Below, piece by piece: positions 18,012 through 26,225 of a DNA stretch of 64,000 nucleotides (position 1 is its first letter; each line of letters starts with the position of its first letter). The stretch is from the NCBI GenBank assembly GCA_002354805.1, contig DEMH01000015.1, positions 1 through 64,000 of the forward strand. The letters run 5' to 3'. The notes beneath the pieces were generated by a model. The model was not told the origin of the DNA, ran no database searches, and saw only the letters and a program-made list of their open reading frames with translations. The DNA comes from Gammaproteobacteria bacterium UBA2675. Lineage in GTDB: Bacteria > Pseudomonadota > Gammaproteobacteria > Pseudomonadales > Pseudohongiellaceae. A program made the translations under genes and the position numbers.

Positions 18012-18110
18012 GATTTAACATGAAACAGCAACTAAAAACTAAAGTGTCGAATTCGTCTTCGCCCAGTCGACTGTACTCAGAACTTACATGACTGCCATTG
18101 GAGAAGACAT

Positions 18111-18521
18111 ATGAAGATTAACATCGAGACCCTGGTCAAGGCCGATCTGGAAACAGTCTGGGATGCCTGGAATAACCCGGACGATATCAAACAATGGAAT
18201 GCAGCATCAGACGACTGGCACACAACACATAGCACTGTTGATCTGCGCGAGGGTGGCAGTTTTCTGTCGCGCATGGAAGCCAAAGATGGCAGTTTTGGTT
18301 TTGACTTTGAAGGCACTTACACCCGCATTGTGCCGCATCAGATAATCGAGTACCGCATGAGTGACGGGCGCGAGGTCAGTACAAGGTTTGTCGAAACGGG
18401 CGATGGTGTTATGGTCACCTCGGTTTTTGATGCAGAAACCGAGAACTCGCCGGAGATGCAGCGGGATGGCTGGCAGGCCATTCTGGATAATTTTGCGCGG
18501 CATGTGCAGTCGCTTGTTTAG
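18111..18521 (+). CDS. SRPBCC (AHSA1-type) domain protein
   Basis: A 136-residue START/AHSA1-like protein. IETLVKADLETVWDAWNNPDDIKQWNAAS is the family's N-terminal pattern, followed by the strand-rich GGSFLSRMEAKDGSFGFDFEGTY and the long C-terminal helix MQRDGWQAILDNFARHV. The length is standard. These soluble proteins bind hydrophobic ligands, and many are of unknown role. A gaagacat stretch precedes the ATG. Confidence 0.9.
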   Translation: MKINIETLVKADLETVWDAWNNPDDIKQWNAASDDWHTTHSTVDLREGGSFLSRMEAKDGSFGFDFEGTYTRIVPHQIIEYRMSDGREVSTRFVETGDGVMVTSVFDAETENSPEMQRDGWQAILDNFARHVQSLV

Positions 18522-18574
18522 CGAAGCATCATGTCAAGCCAACACACCCGTAAGCTTGTTAAGGATTATCGGTC

Positions 18575-19030
18575 ATGATCGTTAAACGTGTTGCAATTGC
18601 GTTTCTGGTGTCTGTATTAGTCGCCTGCAGCGTCGAAGAGGACAGCGCCAGGCAAGTCCATTCAACCGATGCGGTTTATCCGGCCGTAGGCCCTTACTCC
18701 CAGATGGTACAAACGGGCAATCTCTACTTCCTGTCGGGTGTGATTCCGCTGAACGCTGAAGGGAATGCGGTGGTGGGGGACGACATTGAGCAGCAGACGC
18801 GCCAGGTCTTCGAACACATCACGGCAATGCTGGAATCGCAGAGTCTTTCCCTGGCCGATGTGGTCATGGCAACAGTCTATATGACAGACCTGAGTGAGTT
18901 TGCAGCGATGAACGGCGTTTACGGCGAATATTTTTCGGAGGCGCCGCCAGCCAGAGCGACTGTTGGGGTGGCTGAGTTGCCAAGAGGTGTAAAGATCGAG
19001 ATATCTGTCATCGCCAGCCGGTCGCCATAA
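18575..19030 (+). CDS. RidA family protein, predicted lipoprotein
   Basis: A 151-residue RidA/YjgF-YER057c-UK114 protein with an N-terminal lipoprotein signal ending in LVAC18. The core is intact: AVGPYSQMVQTGNLYFLSGVIPLN, QTRQVFEHITAMLE, and PARATVGVAELPRGVKIEI with the conserved arginine that defines active RidA. Cytosolic RidA hydrolyses reactive enamine/imine intermediates; an exported, lipid-anchored form is unusual and its substrate is unknown. A second exported RidA gene converges on this one. Confidence 0.9.
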   Translation: MIVKRVAIAFLVSVLVACSVEEDSARQVHSTDAVYPAVGPYSQMVQTGNLYFLSGVIPLNAEGNAVVGDDIEQQTRQVFEHITAMLESQSLSLADVVMATVYMTDLSEFAAMNGVYGEYFSEAPPARATVGVAELPRGVKIEISVIASRSP

Positions 19031-19062
19031 GGTACGGGCTCGCGCGAAGAGTCCAACAAAAA

Positions 19063-19090
19063 AGGCCTGGTGCAATTGTGCGCCAGGCCT
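19063..19090 (-). terminator. rho-independent terminator between two RidA genes
   Basis: AGGCCTGGTGC pairs with GCGCCAGGCCT (11 bp with one G-T pair) across a six-base loop. The A run at 19058-19062 gives a T tract on the minus strand, so it best serves the minus-strand RidA gene, but it sits between convergent genes and could stop both. Confidence 0.8.
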
Positions 19091-19134
19091 TTGTTCAAAA
19101 CGGGGTGACCCGCTTCTTTAGCAGCTGTGCAGTT

Positions 19135-19611
19135 TTATGGCACACGTGCCGCACGTATTTCGATCTCGATCAGCCAGCCATCAACGACCAGGTCTTTGAT
19201 CTCCACGAAAGAACGCACTGGTTTCATCGGGTTTTCTTCGGTTCCGAAGAACTGACGGTAGCCGCGATTGAAACCATCAAAATCTACCGTGCCATTGTCA
19301 CCGGCGACGCCAAAAGCGCGTACCTGGATGATGTCGGACATTGACCAGCCTTCTGCTTCCAGCGTTTCCTTGAAGCCGTTGAAGGTATCAATGGTCTGCT
19401 GCTCCATGTCGCCCCAGGTGCCATCTTCCATAGGAGATGCGCCCGAGCCGCTCAGATACAGGAATTCGGCATTGGCGGGTACACGGATGGTGGTGTAGAA
19501 ATGGCGGCCTTCGCCCTTGCGCTCAATCTCCTGCGCCGTGACCATTGCCGCTGGCGCCGCAAACACTCCGCCCAGCACTACTGCCAGAGAGAATAACTTC
19601 AATGCTTTCAT
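19135..19611 (-). CDS. exported RidA family protein
   Basis: A 158-residue RidA-fold protein with a cleavable signal peptide (LFSLAVVLGGVFAAPAAMVTA, residues about 5-26). The core contains RVPANAEFLYLSGSGASP, QTIDTFNGFKETLEAEGWSMSDIIQVRAF and NPMKPVRSFVEIKDLVV with the arginine near the expected place. Sequence is quite different from the neighbouring RidA lipoprotein, so this is not a recent duplication. Periplasmic RidA-like proteins are uncharacterised. Confidence 0.88.
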   Translation of the reverse strand: MKALKLFSLAVVLGGVFAAPAAMVTAQEIERKGEGRHFYTTIRVPANAEFLYLSGSGASPMEDGTWGDMEQQTIDTFNGFKETLEAEGWSMSDIIQVRAFGVAGDNGTVDFDGFNRGYRQFFGTEENPMKPVRSFVEIKDLVVDGWLIEIEIRAARVP

Positions 19612-19722
19612 ACATTTTCCTCTTATTATCCTAATTCATGTCAAATGGCCGCTAAGGTTTGTTGACCAGGCCAGACTCAAGTATGCCATTATTCGACGCC
19701 AGCTGCGCCTGTTGTGTTGAGC

Positions 19723-20088
19723 TTATTGCGCTCGCGTCATACTCCATTCGCGGGTGGTCCCCATGGCAGTAGCGGTGCCAGTCGCCTGATTGCCATTTAC
19801 GGTGCCTGACATTTGATAAATGACGCCAGAGTCGCCGCGTTCCAGCTCAAAACTGAAGGTGGGCCCGTTGGCTGATCCATTGCTGATCGGCCAGATGCGA
19901 CCGTCGCTCAACTCAAACTGACCAATCAGGGAGGTGCCATCGGCGTACAGATCGACGACCGCCGTGACATCACCGTTGGGGCCAGGCATGACAAAGTCCC
20001 AGACGCCATCGGCCGACATCTGCGCATACAGTTTGGGGCTTAGAGCAGAAAGGATGGTGATTAAAACTACGAAAATTCTGGATTTCAT
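19723..20088 (-). CDS. small exported protein of unknown function
   Basis: A 121-residue protein with a signal peptide (cleavage near LYA-QM, residue 22). The mature 98 residues are beta-rich: DGVWDFVMPGPNGDVTAVVDLYADG, SLIGQFELSDGRIWPISNGSANG and a final MGTTREWSMTRAQ. It may be a small lipocalin-like barrel, but no family is recognised. It stands alone. Confidence 0.72.
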   Translation of the reverse strand: MKSRIFVVLITILSALSPKLYAQMSADGVWDFVMPGPNGDVTAVVDLYADGTSLIGQFELSDGRIWPISNGSANGPTFSFELERGDSGVIYQMSGTVNGNQATGTATAMGTTREWSMTRAQ

Positions 20089-20288
20089 TGGTTATGCTCC
20101 GGATTATTGTGATTCTTGTACAGTGATTGACAAAGTTTTACTGAGCAGGGGCGTTGACCAATCCAGGTGGTCGTTTTGTTGCTCAAACGGAGCCTGATGT
20201 TACTCTGTTAGCGCTTTGTAGGAAACCGGGCTTGAAGCTTTTTCAGAACGGCGTAATAACCAGTAGCCATTAACTCATACACAGGCCA

Positions 20289-20759
20289 ATGAGAGAGGGC
20301 GTTAACAGGGTGCCAGGAGCGAACAACATCAAGGCGATACAACCCGCAAAAATCGGCGTAGGCACCTTTGTTATGCGCAATGGAAAGATTCTGTTGGGCA
20401 AGCGGATTGGCGCTGACGGCGCAGGATCGTGGGGGCTGCCTGGCGGCAAGCTCGACACGGGTGAGAGAATTGAAGCCTGCGCCCGCCGTGAAGTTCTGGA
20501 AGAAACCGGACTGGAGCTCGCTGAACTCGTTCCCTGTGGCTTCTCTGATGATGTATTTGCTGAGACGGGCAGGCACTGGGTGACAGTGTACCTGGCCACT
20601 CACTGCCCGGAAGGGGATGTGCAAAACCTGGAGCCAGAGTTCTGTGAGTGCTGGCAATGGTTTGCGCTAGACAATCTGCCTCGGCCACTGTTCCTGCCCC
20701 TCAGTAATTTTCTCAATCAGCCGGTGAACGTCAGGGCGTTGACCAGCCTTTATATGTGA
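20289..20759 (+). CDS. Nudix hydrolase
   Basis: A 156-residue Nudix protein. The Nudix box is complete: GGKLDTGERIEACARREVLEETGLEL follows the G-x5-E-x7-REVxEExGx pattern, preceded by GSWGLPGG. The variant with GTFVMRNGKILLGKR and a C-terminal DNLPRPLFLPLSNFL resembles MutT-like ADP-ribose or nucleotide-sugar pyrophosphatases; the substrate is unknown. The start is uncertain: ATG at 20289 has no good ribosome binding site, while a GTG at 20310 has gagagg upstream. Confidence 0.92.
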   Translation: MREGVNRVPGANNIKAIQPAKIGVGTFVMRNGKILLGKRIGADGAGSWGLPGGKLDTGERIEACARREVLEETGLELAELVPCGFSDDVFAETGRHWVTVYLATHCPEGDVQNLEPEFCECWQWFALDNLPRPLFLPLSNFLNQPVNVRALTSLYM

Positions 20760-20912
20760 ACTCCCTCACAATCGGTTCATTCCGGTTCGACCGCCTGAGA
20801 CATTTGCCAGGTCTCTGACAGACTATAAATACACACTCATTCCAAATGGAGCTGCGTCAGACAGTAACGCGGCGGTGTGCAATTTTGAAAACCGAACAAG
20901 GGAGGGCGTTTG

Positions 20913-21203
20913 ATGGCTAGGCAGCTAAGCACAACAATCAAAGGAGACAACACCATTCTGGGCAATTTCGTCCTGCAGATCGCCGAATCTGGCAATGGCA
21001 GGCAGCAGGTGTCCAATACCAAAAATGCAACTTTTGATATCCAGGAAGGTGTTAAATATGTCATGGCAATTGAGGTAGCCGGAGATGATGCAGGTGCCAA
21101 ATTCAGCATTGAAATAACCGGGGCCAGCAAGGCTGTCTATCCAACACAAGAAATAGTGTTTGTGGGCCACAGGGATTTCATACTGGCGAGAATAACAGGA
21201 TAA
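20913..21203 (+). CDS. small protein of unknown function
   Basis: A 96-residue protein without signal peptide, beta-rich (TTIKGDNTILGNFVLQIAES, GVKYVMAIEVAGDDAGAKFSIEITG). The ATG at 20913 is preferred over the TTG just before it because ggaggg ends seven bases upstream. It is followed after four bases by a predicted outer-membrane protein gene and is probably cotranscribed with it. No family is recognised. Confidence 0.65.
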   Translation: MARQLSTTIKGDNTILGNFVLQIAESGNGRQQVSNTKNATFDIQEGVKYVMAIEVAGDDAGAKFSIEITGASKAVYPTQEIVFVGHRDFILARITG

Positions 21204-21207
21204 ACAC

Positions 21208-22266
21208 ATGAAAATAATTACTAAACAGCTTTTAATTGTTATCGCACTCATGTTTGGCTTCTCCGGCTTCTCTTTGGCACAGTCCTCCAGGCCGTTGAAT
21301 CATCCGGACTTCATTATCAAAGCAGTAAACGAAGAGCTGGGTGATACTGAGTTAAGCAATTCCAGCCTGACGTCACGTAATGCTTTTGAAATTACGACGA
21401 GCGGCGACAACAAGAAAGCGTCTCTAATGCTGAGCTCCGTGGCTGGTAGAGGAAACATCAGTATGGTACTCAGCGCGCCGCTTGGTGATGGTAAAGACTC
21501 TGCCAACCTGTATACGGTGGACGCTACATCAGGTGCTACGTCGGTAAAAGTAAACTATCAATGGGTGCGCTTCGATCCCGACCTGGATGCCATCGAGTTG
21601 ACCCGCCTGTTCGATGCATGTAGATCAGGACCTGCCGCGTTTGGGCTGGCGACAACAAAAGACTGCGACCAGAAAACCACTGCGAACCTCGTCTCCAGTT
21701 ATGACAAAAGCAAAGATGACAGGAGTATCTACGAAATTGTAGATATCTGGCGAGGCAGCCTGAACGCGCCTCTTCTTCAATTCGGCGTGACAGGTGAATA
21801 TGGCACCAAGGATTTTGAATACTTTTCAGGAACTGATGTCACACTTGAAAAAAACAATAAGGAGGTATGGTCGGCTGGAGGATATCTTTCCTTAGGCAAC
21901 GCAAGCGTCGCTCTCGTGACTCTGGAATACAAATACCAGGAGGATTACAAGTCAGCTGACGAAGTTGTGCGATGCCCAACGTCAGGTGATGGAGGGTTTG
22001 TCGATTGCGTCAGTGCACAGATGAGCGCTCCGGCGAGGAACCTCAACAGAAACTGGTCTTTGGGGCTGCGTATGCCGGTACCTGGTGGTAAAGCCGCCAT
22101 CTCCCCGAAGTTTACCTATGACACCGTCGATGATGCTGCGGCGTTCGGCCTGCCGGTTTACTTCTTTCAGGATGATAAGGGTAATCTGACAGGTGGTGTT
22201 CGAGCTGATTGGAATAATGTGAAAGATGAGTGGAAGTTCGGGATATTCGCGGGCGCCAAGTTTTGA
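21208..22266 (+). CDS. exported protein, possible outer-membrane beta-barrel
   Basis: A 352-residue protein with a signal peptide (LLIVIALMFGFSGFSLAQS, residues about 7-25). The mature region alternates polar and aromatic residues in strand-like stretches, such as VALVTLEYKYQED, NWSLGLRMPVPGGKAAISPKFTYD and EWKFGIFAGAKF, and ends in phenylalanine, the usual C-terminal signal for barrel insertion. It contains two cysteine pairs (DACRSG, KDCDQ; RCPTS, DCVSA). No family is recognised. It is preceded by a small gene four bases upstream and ended by a strong hairpin. Confidence 0.7.
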   Translation: MKIITKQLLIVIALMFGFSGFSLAQSSRPLNHPDFIIKAVNEELGDTELSNSSLTSRNAFEITTSGDNKKASLMLSSVAGRGNISMVLSAPLGDGKDSANLYTVDATSGATSVKVNYQWVRFDPDLDAIELTRLFDACRSGPAAFGLATTKDCDQKTTANLVSSYDKSKDDRSIYEIVDIWRGSLNAPLLQFGVTGEYGTKDFEYFSGTDVTLEKNNKEVWSAGGYLSLGNASVALVTLEYKYQEDYKSADEVVRCPTSGDGGFVDCVSAQMSAPARNLNRNWSLGLRMPVPGGKAAISPKFTYDTVDDAAAFGLPVYFFQDDKGNLTGGVRADWNNVKDEWKFGIFAGAKF

Positions 22267-22308
22267 TTCAGTTGCGCCGGCCCAAGGAATTGGGCCGGCG
22301 CCCGAATC
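22265..22308. terminator. strong hairpin between convergent genes
   Basis: GCGCCGGCCCAA (22274-22285) and TTGGGCCGGCGC (22290-22301) form a perfect 12-bp stem closed by a GGAA tetraloop, with an outer GATTC/GAATC stem. It sits between the barrel gene and the M61 peptidase gene. There is no T run, so its action may be on both strands as a stable mRNA end. Confidence 0.7.
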
Positions 22309-22309
22309 A

Positions 22310-24151
22310 TCAGTCGTCTTCCTCAACACCGCCAAGCCAGCCACTTCTCAATTCAGCAGCTGTTTCGCCAGCGTCCTCGTTCACTTCAACTTCAAAATCT
22401 CCTATGACCGGATTCAATGTCAGCGGCAGCGTTTTGAGGATGCCGTCACGGAAGAGCGTGAACTCAACTTCTTCACCCGGGCTATAGCGTCGCAGCATTA
22501 CATCCAGGCCGTTACTGATCTGCACGCCATCCAGTGCAATGAGCTCATCTCCTGCGTTGATACCAGCATTCCACGCCGCACCATCCAGGCGTGCGTAGGA
22601 GACTACCGGCGGGTTACCACGGACAGGAGCGTCAATGGATACCTGCACCTGGTCATCACTGGTGTCCTCGCGCTCCAGCACCCAGCCAATTGACGCCAGC
22701 GCCTCGGCCAGTGGCAACGGCTGAGTGTCATAGACCCAGCCATCCAGTTGTTCGGCAAGCGCATCGCCACCGGCTGCCGCCAGACGCTCACGGAAATCGG
22801 CATAGGTGAATCCGCCGCCGCCCAGAGGAAAGTCGTCATACAGCGCGGTCATCACGGTATCCAGGCTGCGCTCGCCGTTGCTGATGCGGCGGATTTCCAG
22901 ATCCAGCACCAGGCCCAGTAATCCGCCCTGGCTGTAGAAGGACACCGTGCGGTTGGGTTTGTCGGCTGCACGGTCAGTGCCGCGATGGAAGTTTTTGGTC
23001 CAGGCCTCGAAGCTGGCGCGTGCCAGCGTGTCCTGACTGTAGCCTGGCGCATCCACAACGCCGGTGATGGCGCTGGCCAGCTGGTCACGATAGTCATCCA
23101 CTGACACCAGGCCGGCGCGTACCGGCAGCAGCTGATCGTAATAACTGGTCAGGCCTTCGGCGACCCACAGCAGCTCTGTGTAATTGATGTCCTGATAATC
23201 GTAGCGATCGATTGAAGCCGGGCGGAAGCGCTTGACGTTCCAGGTGTGGAAAAACTCATGTGCCATGAGTCCCAGAAAGCTCTGCCAGCGATCCTCATCC
23301 CAGAACGCGCGCGGATCGGTATGCACCAGCGTGCTGTTGTAGTACTCAGTACCGCCACCGAGACCATCACCACTGTGTAGGATAAACAGATAGTAGTCAG
23401 TCGGCAGGCCGGTGTCGGAGGCTTCAAAAACTTCAGCCGTGGCTTCAACCAGTGCGGCCATCTCACTGGCCAGACGCTCTTCATCGCCATCCCAGATACC
23501 GTGGATCAGGAAGTCTACCGTCATACCTGCGGCTTCGAAGGTGACCAGATCAAAGGTGCCAGCTTCTATGGGTGAGTCCACCAGGCGATCGTAGTGCGGG
23601 GCAACAAAACGACCGGAGTCCGGTTGTTCCATGCCGCTGGCGGCTCGCCAGCCATCCGGCAGATCCATGTTTACCTCGATGGGCTCATCGCGCAGCTGGT
23701 CGGCATACATGAACACGGCGGCCGGATTCAGGAAGGCATGATCGGCATCTACATGGCGTGTGCGGTCGGTCAGGCTGTCCGCATAGACCCGATAGCGAAC
23801 CACGACATCACCAGAGCGGGCATTGGGTCGGGTGACCTGCCAGGATGACTTTGCGGTCTGTTCGAATGGCAGGGCATTACCATTGCCATCAGTGACTTCG
23901 ATGCCTGACACCGTGCCCACAAAATCCAGGATCAGATACAGACCGGAGCGCCACACCGGCAGGTGAAAATCCAGAGTGTCGCCTGTGATATCGCTGAATC
24001 GCGCCTCGATATTGACTGTCTGCGCCGCGCGCTGGGACAGGTCTACCTGATAGCTTGTTTCCTGCGCGCTGGCGGTCCAGCTCAGGCAGCTCAGTAGCAG
24101 TGTCAGCACAATAGCTGACAGGGCAGGGGGGTTAGTTTGCATTTGTCTCAT
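22310..24151 (-). CDS. M61 family peptidase with PDZ domain
   Basis: A 613-residue exported metallopeptidase of the glycyl-aminopeptidase (M61) family. A signal peptide ends near SAQ (residue 30). Zinc-binding HEFFH is at residues 298-302 (AHEFFHTWNVKRFRP), and the downstream glutamate lies in WVAEGLTSYYDQL. A PDZ-like segment follows (GINAGDELIALDGVQISNG). The gene has a strong ggaggag site 5 bases before the ATG. A 16-base element shared with the serine hydrolase gene lies 24 bases upstream. Confidence 0.93.
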   Translation of the reverse strand: MRQMQTNPPALSAIVLTLLLSCLSWTASAQETSYQVDLSQRAAQTVNIEARFSDITGDTLDFHLPVWRSGLYLILDFVGTVSGIEVTDGNGNALPFEQTAKSSWQVTRPNARSGDVVVRYRVYADSLTDRTRHVDADHAFLNPAAVFMYADQLRDEPIEVNMDLPDGWRAASGMEQPDSGRFVAPHYDRLVDSPIEAGTFDLVTFEAAGMTVDFLIHGIWDGDEERLASEMAALVEATAEVFEASDTGLPTDYYLFILHSGDGLGGGTEYYNSTLVHTDPRAFWDEDRWQSFLGLMAHEFFHTWNVKRFRPASIDRYDYQDINYTELLWVAEGLTSYYDQLLPVRAGLVSVDDYRDQLASAITGVVDAPGYSQDTLARASFEAWTKNFHRGTDRAADKPNRTVSFYSQGGLLGLVLDLEIRRISNGERSLDTVMTALYDDFPLGGGGFTYADFRERLAAAGGDALAEQLDGWVYDTQPLPLAEALASIGWVLEREDTSDDQVQVSIDAPVRGNPPVVSYARLDGAAWNAGINAGDELIALDGVQISNGLDVMLRRYSPGEEVEFTLFRDGILKTLPLTLNPVIGDFEVEVNEDAGETAAELRSGWLGGVEEDD

Positions 24152-24174
24152 AGATACTCCTCCGAATGTCCCGA

Positions 24175-24193
24175 AGGATAACCCAAAAACGGT
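24175..24193 (-). repeat. shared upstream element, copy 1
   Basis: AGGATAACCCAAAAAC (plus strand) is followed by one variable base and GT, and preceded by CCG plus one variable base. The same arrangement occurs at 38838, in the same orientation relative to its gene. Here it lies 24 bases before the M61 peptidase start. On the coding strand it reads GTTTTTGGGTTATCCT, so TTATCC or TATCCT could be a -10-like box. Its role is not known. Confidence 0.5.
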
Positions 24194-24263
24194 TGATCAG
24201 ACACGATAGTGAGCTCAGTTGTGCTTAAATGTTTGAGCAATTATTGCGGATCTGTGGCCCTGA

Positions 24264-25568
24264 TCACGGGTTAATCGACAGGCGATGTGTCTGCCGAACC
24301 TGTGCGGCCATCTGGGCATCGACACCCGCCGCTTCGACATAGGCCGGCCAGTTATCGACGCTGTCGCGGACCTGCCGGATCAGTATTCGGGCACGCCTGG
24401 GTTTTATGCCACCCAGCGTGGCCAGCGCCATCAGGTCCTCCAGCACAAAATCATCACGCTTGCCATTGATGCTCATCTGGTGCTGCGCGGTGAATTTACC
24501 CTGCGGATTGTAGGAGTAAGCTACATCAAAGGCGGGGGAAAGCCACCATTGTCCCTGAGGATTCATCAGGAAAGCGATGTTCTTGACGTGGTCGTCCTGA
24601 TTTCTGGCAATGACGTTCAGACTTGCCCGCACTAATTGCTGCTCGGCGTCTTTGATAGGGTTTTCGCAGATCTGTCGGATGGCCTGCATGGCCTGCTCAT
24701 AACTATAGCTGCTCGGATCATTGTAGTCGTAATGACACAGGCCACCCAGTGACAGCATGTGAATTTTTTTGCCCTCGGCAGTCCGGTCGAAACGGCGCGT
24801 CATAAAGTGCGCCCTGCCGCCTTCTTCGTGCAGGCGGCATTCTTTCATGTCGATGCCGGCATCTCTGGCCATCAGGTAGTAGGCATACTCCAGCCGTCCA
24901 AACCCCTGAGGGTCAGCCAGCTCACGGTCCCGGTTATTGCTGATGCCATCAAACTTCAACAGCCAGTGTTCAAAACCCTCGGGGCCGGCAAGCTGACCAG
25001 AGCGGAACTCGCCAGTATTGCGATTCCAGAGCAGCAGGGCCTTGGCGCGGGCGCCGCCTGCCGAGGTGCCAACACGAAGGATATTCTGCAGATGCTCCTG
25101 ATCTTCGGTGCCGCCATCAAGCAGCCCAGCAAGCTCTCCGCGTTGCGAAAGCACCTTGTTGGCAAGTTTTGTCAGCGCAGCCACATCCACATGGGAATCA
25201 TTATCGGCCTGCGGGCCAACCATTGGTTCGAACTCCAGTGCGCCCATGCCGCGCCGGCCTATATAACAAAGTCGCTCCACAGGATTCATGCTGTTGGGCT
25301 TTCTGCCCTCAGCCGCCAGCCAGGCGTCGATCAGCCGGTTGCCGAATTTGTCTGGCAGACTGTCGGCAACCAGTCCCGGCAGGTTTGAAAAACTGCCCTT
25401 AAGTTGAGGAAACTGATAAATCCCCTGGCTAAGCGGCATGGTGATGGGGCTGACTTCGATGCCAGAGTGGCGAAACGCATCGTCGTATTCAAATACGCCC
25501 AGCTCGCGCTTATCATCCCAGACAACGGCGCCAATTGTTCTTCCCCATAGCCTGACGGCAGCGCTCAT
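24264..25568 (-). CDS. hipA: HipA-type serine/threonine kinase toxin
   Basis: A 434-residue HipA-family protein of normal length. Kinase motifs are present: the phosphate-binding loop GTSAGGARAKALL, the LLKFDG strand, the catalytic NQDDHVKNIAF and the metal-binding SPAFDVAYSY. In E. coli HipA phosphorylates a glutamyl-tRNA synthetase and causes persistence; the target here is not known. It begins one base inside the stop of the antitoxin gene, so toxin synthesis is coupled to the antitoxin. Confidence 0.93.
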   Translation of the reverse strand: MSAAVRLWGRTIGAVVWDDKRELGVFEYDDAFRHSGIEVSPITMPLSQGIYQFPQLKGSFSNLPGLVADSLPDKFGNRLIDAWLAAEGRKPNSMNPVERLCYIGRRGMGALEFEPMVGPQADNDSHVDVAALTKLANKVLSQRGELAGLLDGGTEDQEHLQNILRVGTSAGGARAKALLLWNRNTGEFRSGQLAGPEGFEHWLLKFDGISNNRDRELADPQGFGRLEYAYYLMARDAGIDMKECRLHEEGGRAHFMTRRFDRTAEGKKIHMLSLGGLCHYDYNDPSSYSYEQAMQAIRQICENPIKDAEQQLVRASLNVIARNQDDHVKNIAFLMNPQGQWWLSPAFDVAYSYNPQGKFTAQHQMSINGKRDDFVLEDLMALATLGGIKPRRARILIRQVRDSVDNWPAYVEAAGVDAQMAAQVRQTHRLSINP

Positions 25569-25945
25569 CAGGGCGTCTCCTGCTCATCCCAGGACCAGGC
25601 AGGTATGGGCTTAACGGATTTCTTGCGCGCACGCTGTCGCGACTTATCTTTGCTGACCCGTTTGCCGGGCGATTTAATGGCCTGCATGGGGCTGATGCCT
25701 GCCCGGGGGAGTATCAGGTTGAGTGAATCAGCCTGATCAAGTGCCTGCAGAAGACGAACCAGTGTCTCCAGTGAGCCTCCGTTGCCGGCTTCAAAACGGC
25801 GTAATGTGCGAACGGCGACGCCTGACTTCTCGGCCAGTTCTTCCTGGGTAATGTTTTGCTGCAGCCGGCTGGCCGCCATGCGCTCGCCGATTTCTCGTAA
25901 CACGATGGTGGGAGGGGCTATTGTAAAATCTATTTTGGAGGCCAT
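25568..25945 (-). CDS. hipB: HipB-like XRE antitoxin and autoregulator
   Basis: A 125-residue protein with a Cro/CI helix-turn-helix at residues about 17-70 (LQQNITQEELAEKSGVAVRTLRRFEAG). The tail is strongly basic (KSPGKRVSKDKSRQRARKKSVK), unusual length for HipB and perhaps an extra DNA-binding or degradation tail. It is the antitoxin for the coupled HipA gene and probably binds the repeated operators at 25939-26103, one of which covers its own start codon. Confidence 0.9.
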   Translation of the reverse strand: MASKIDFTIAPPTIVLREIGERMAASRLQQNITQEELAEKSGVAVRTLRRFEAGNGGSLETLVRLLQALDQADSLNLILPRAGISPMQAIKSPGKRVSKDKSRQRARKKSVKPIPAWSWDEQETP

Positions 25946-25954
25946 ATGTTGCCT
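25939..25954. promoter_or_regulatory. hipBA operator copy 1 (over hipB start codon)
   Basis: AGGCCATATGTTGCCT, a match to the AGGnCATAnnnTGCCT element repeated upstream. It spans the hipB ATG (complement of CAT at 25943-25945), so occupancy could also interfere with early transcription. Confidence 0.5.
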
Positions 25955-25978
25955 TTAAATCGACTCTGAAGTGGTAAA

Positions 25979-25993
25979 AGGCCATTATTGGCT
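25979..25993. promoter_or_regulatory. hipBA operator copy 2 (degenerate)
   Basis: AGGCCATTATTGGCT is a shortened variant of the operator, 40 bases upstream of copy 1. It lacks one central base and ends GGCT rather than GCCT, so it would be a weaker site if real. Confidence 0.35.
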
Positions 25994-26046
25994 GCTTGTG
26001 TTAGTGTTGCAAGCATTTGTTGAAAAGCCACAATGTTATTGATAAA

Positions 26047-26062
26047 AGGTCATATTATGCCT
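26047..26062. promoter_or_regulatory. hipBA operator copy 3, overlapping the -10 box
   Basis: AGGTCATATTATGCCT, followed by ATTAA. The probable -10 hexamer of the hipBA promoter lies inside it, which fits direct repression by the HipB/HipA complex. Confidence 0.6.
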
Positions 26063-26080
26063 ATTAAGGCGGTTAATCAA
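26052..26080 (-). promoter_or_regulatory. probable hipBA promoter
   Basis: On the minus strand TTGATT (26075-26080) and TAATAT (26052-26057) are separated by 17 bases. Transcription would begin near 26045 and give a leader of about 100 bases before hipB. Operator copies 3 and 4 flank or cover the promoter. Confidence 0.55.
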
Positions 26081-26087
26081 TTTCAAA

Positions 26088-26103
26088 AGGACATATATTG
26101 CCT
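26088..26103. promoter_or_regulatory. hipBA operator copy 4, upstream of -35
   Basis: AGGACATATATTGCCT followed by ATTAA, 41 bases from copy 3. Together with copy 3 it gives the best-conserved pair, including the identical trailing ATTAA. Confidence 0.6.
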
Positions 26104-26225
26104 ATTAAAGTGTGTGCTGTAACGATGATGCTGTTTTGCACATGCAGCCTGCAGGCTATTCTCATTGAAGCATCCCAGGCTGTAGAGTAAGCGCGCAAAT
26201 ACCTCAATGCGGGTGAGATGAAACC

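Noticed and set aside
24759..25388. 209-codon plus-strand ORF inside hipA
   Set aside because: Antisense to a well-supported HipA gene; no recognisable features.
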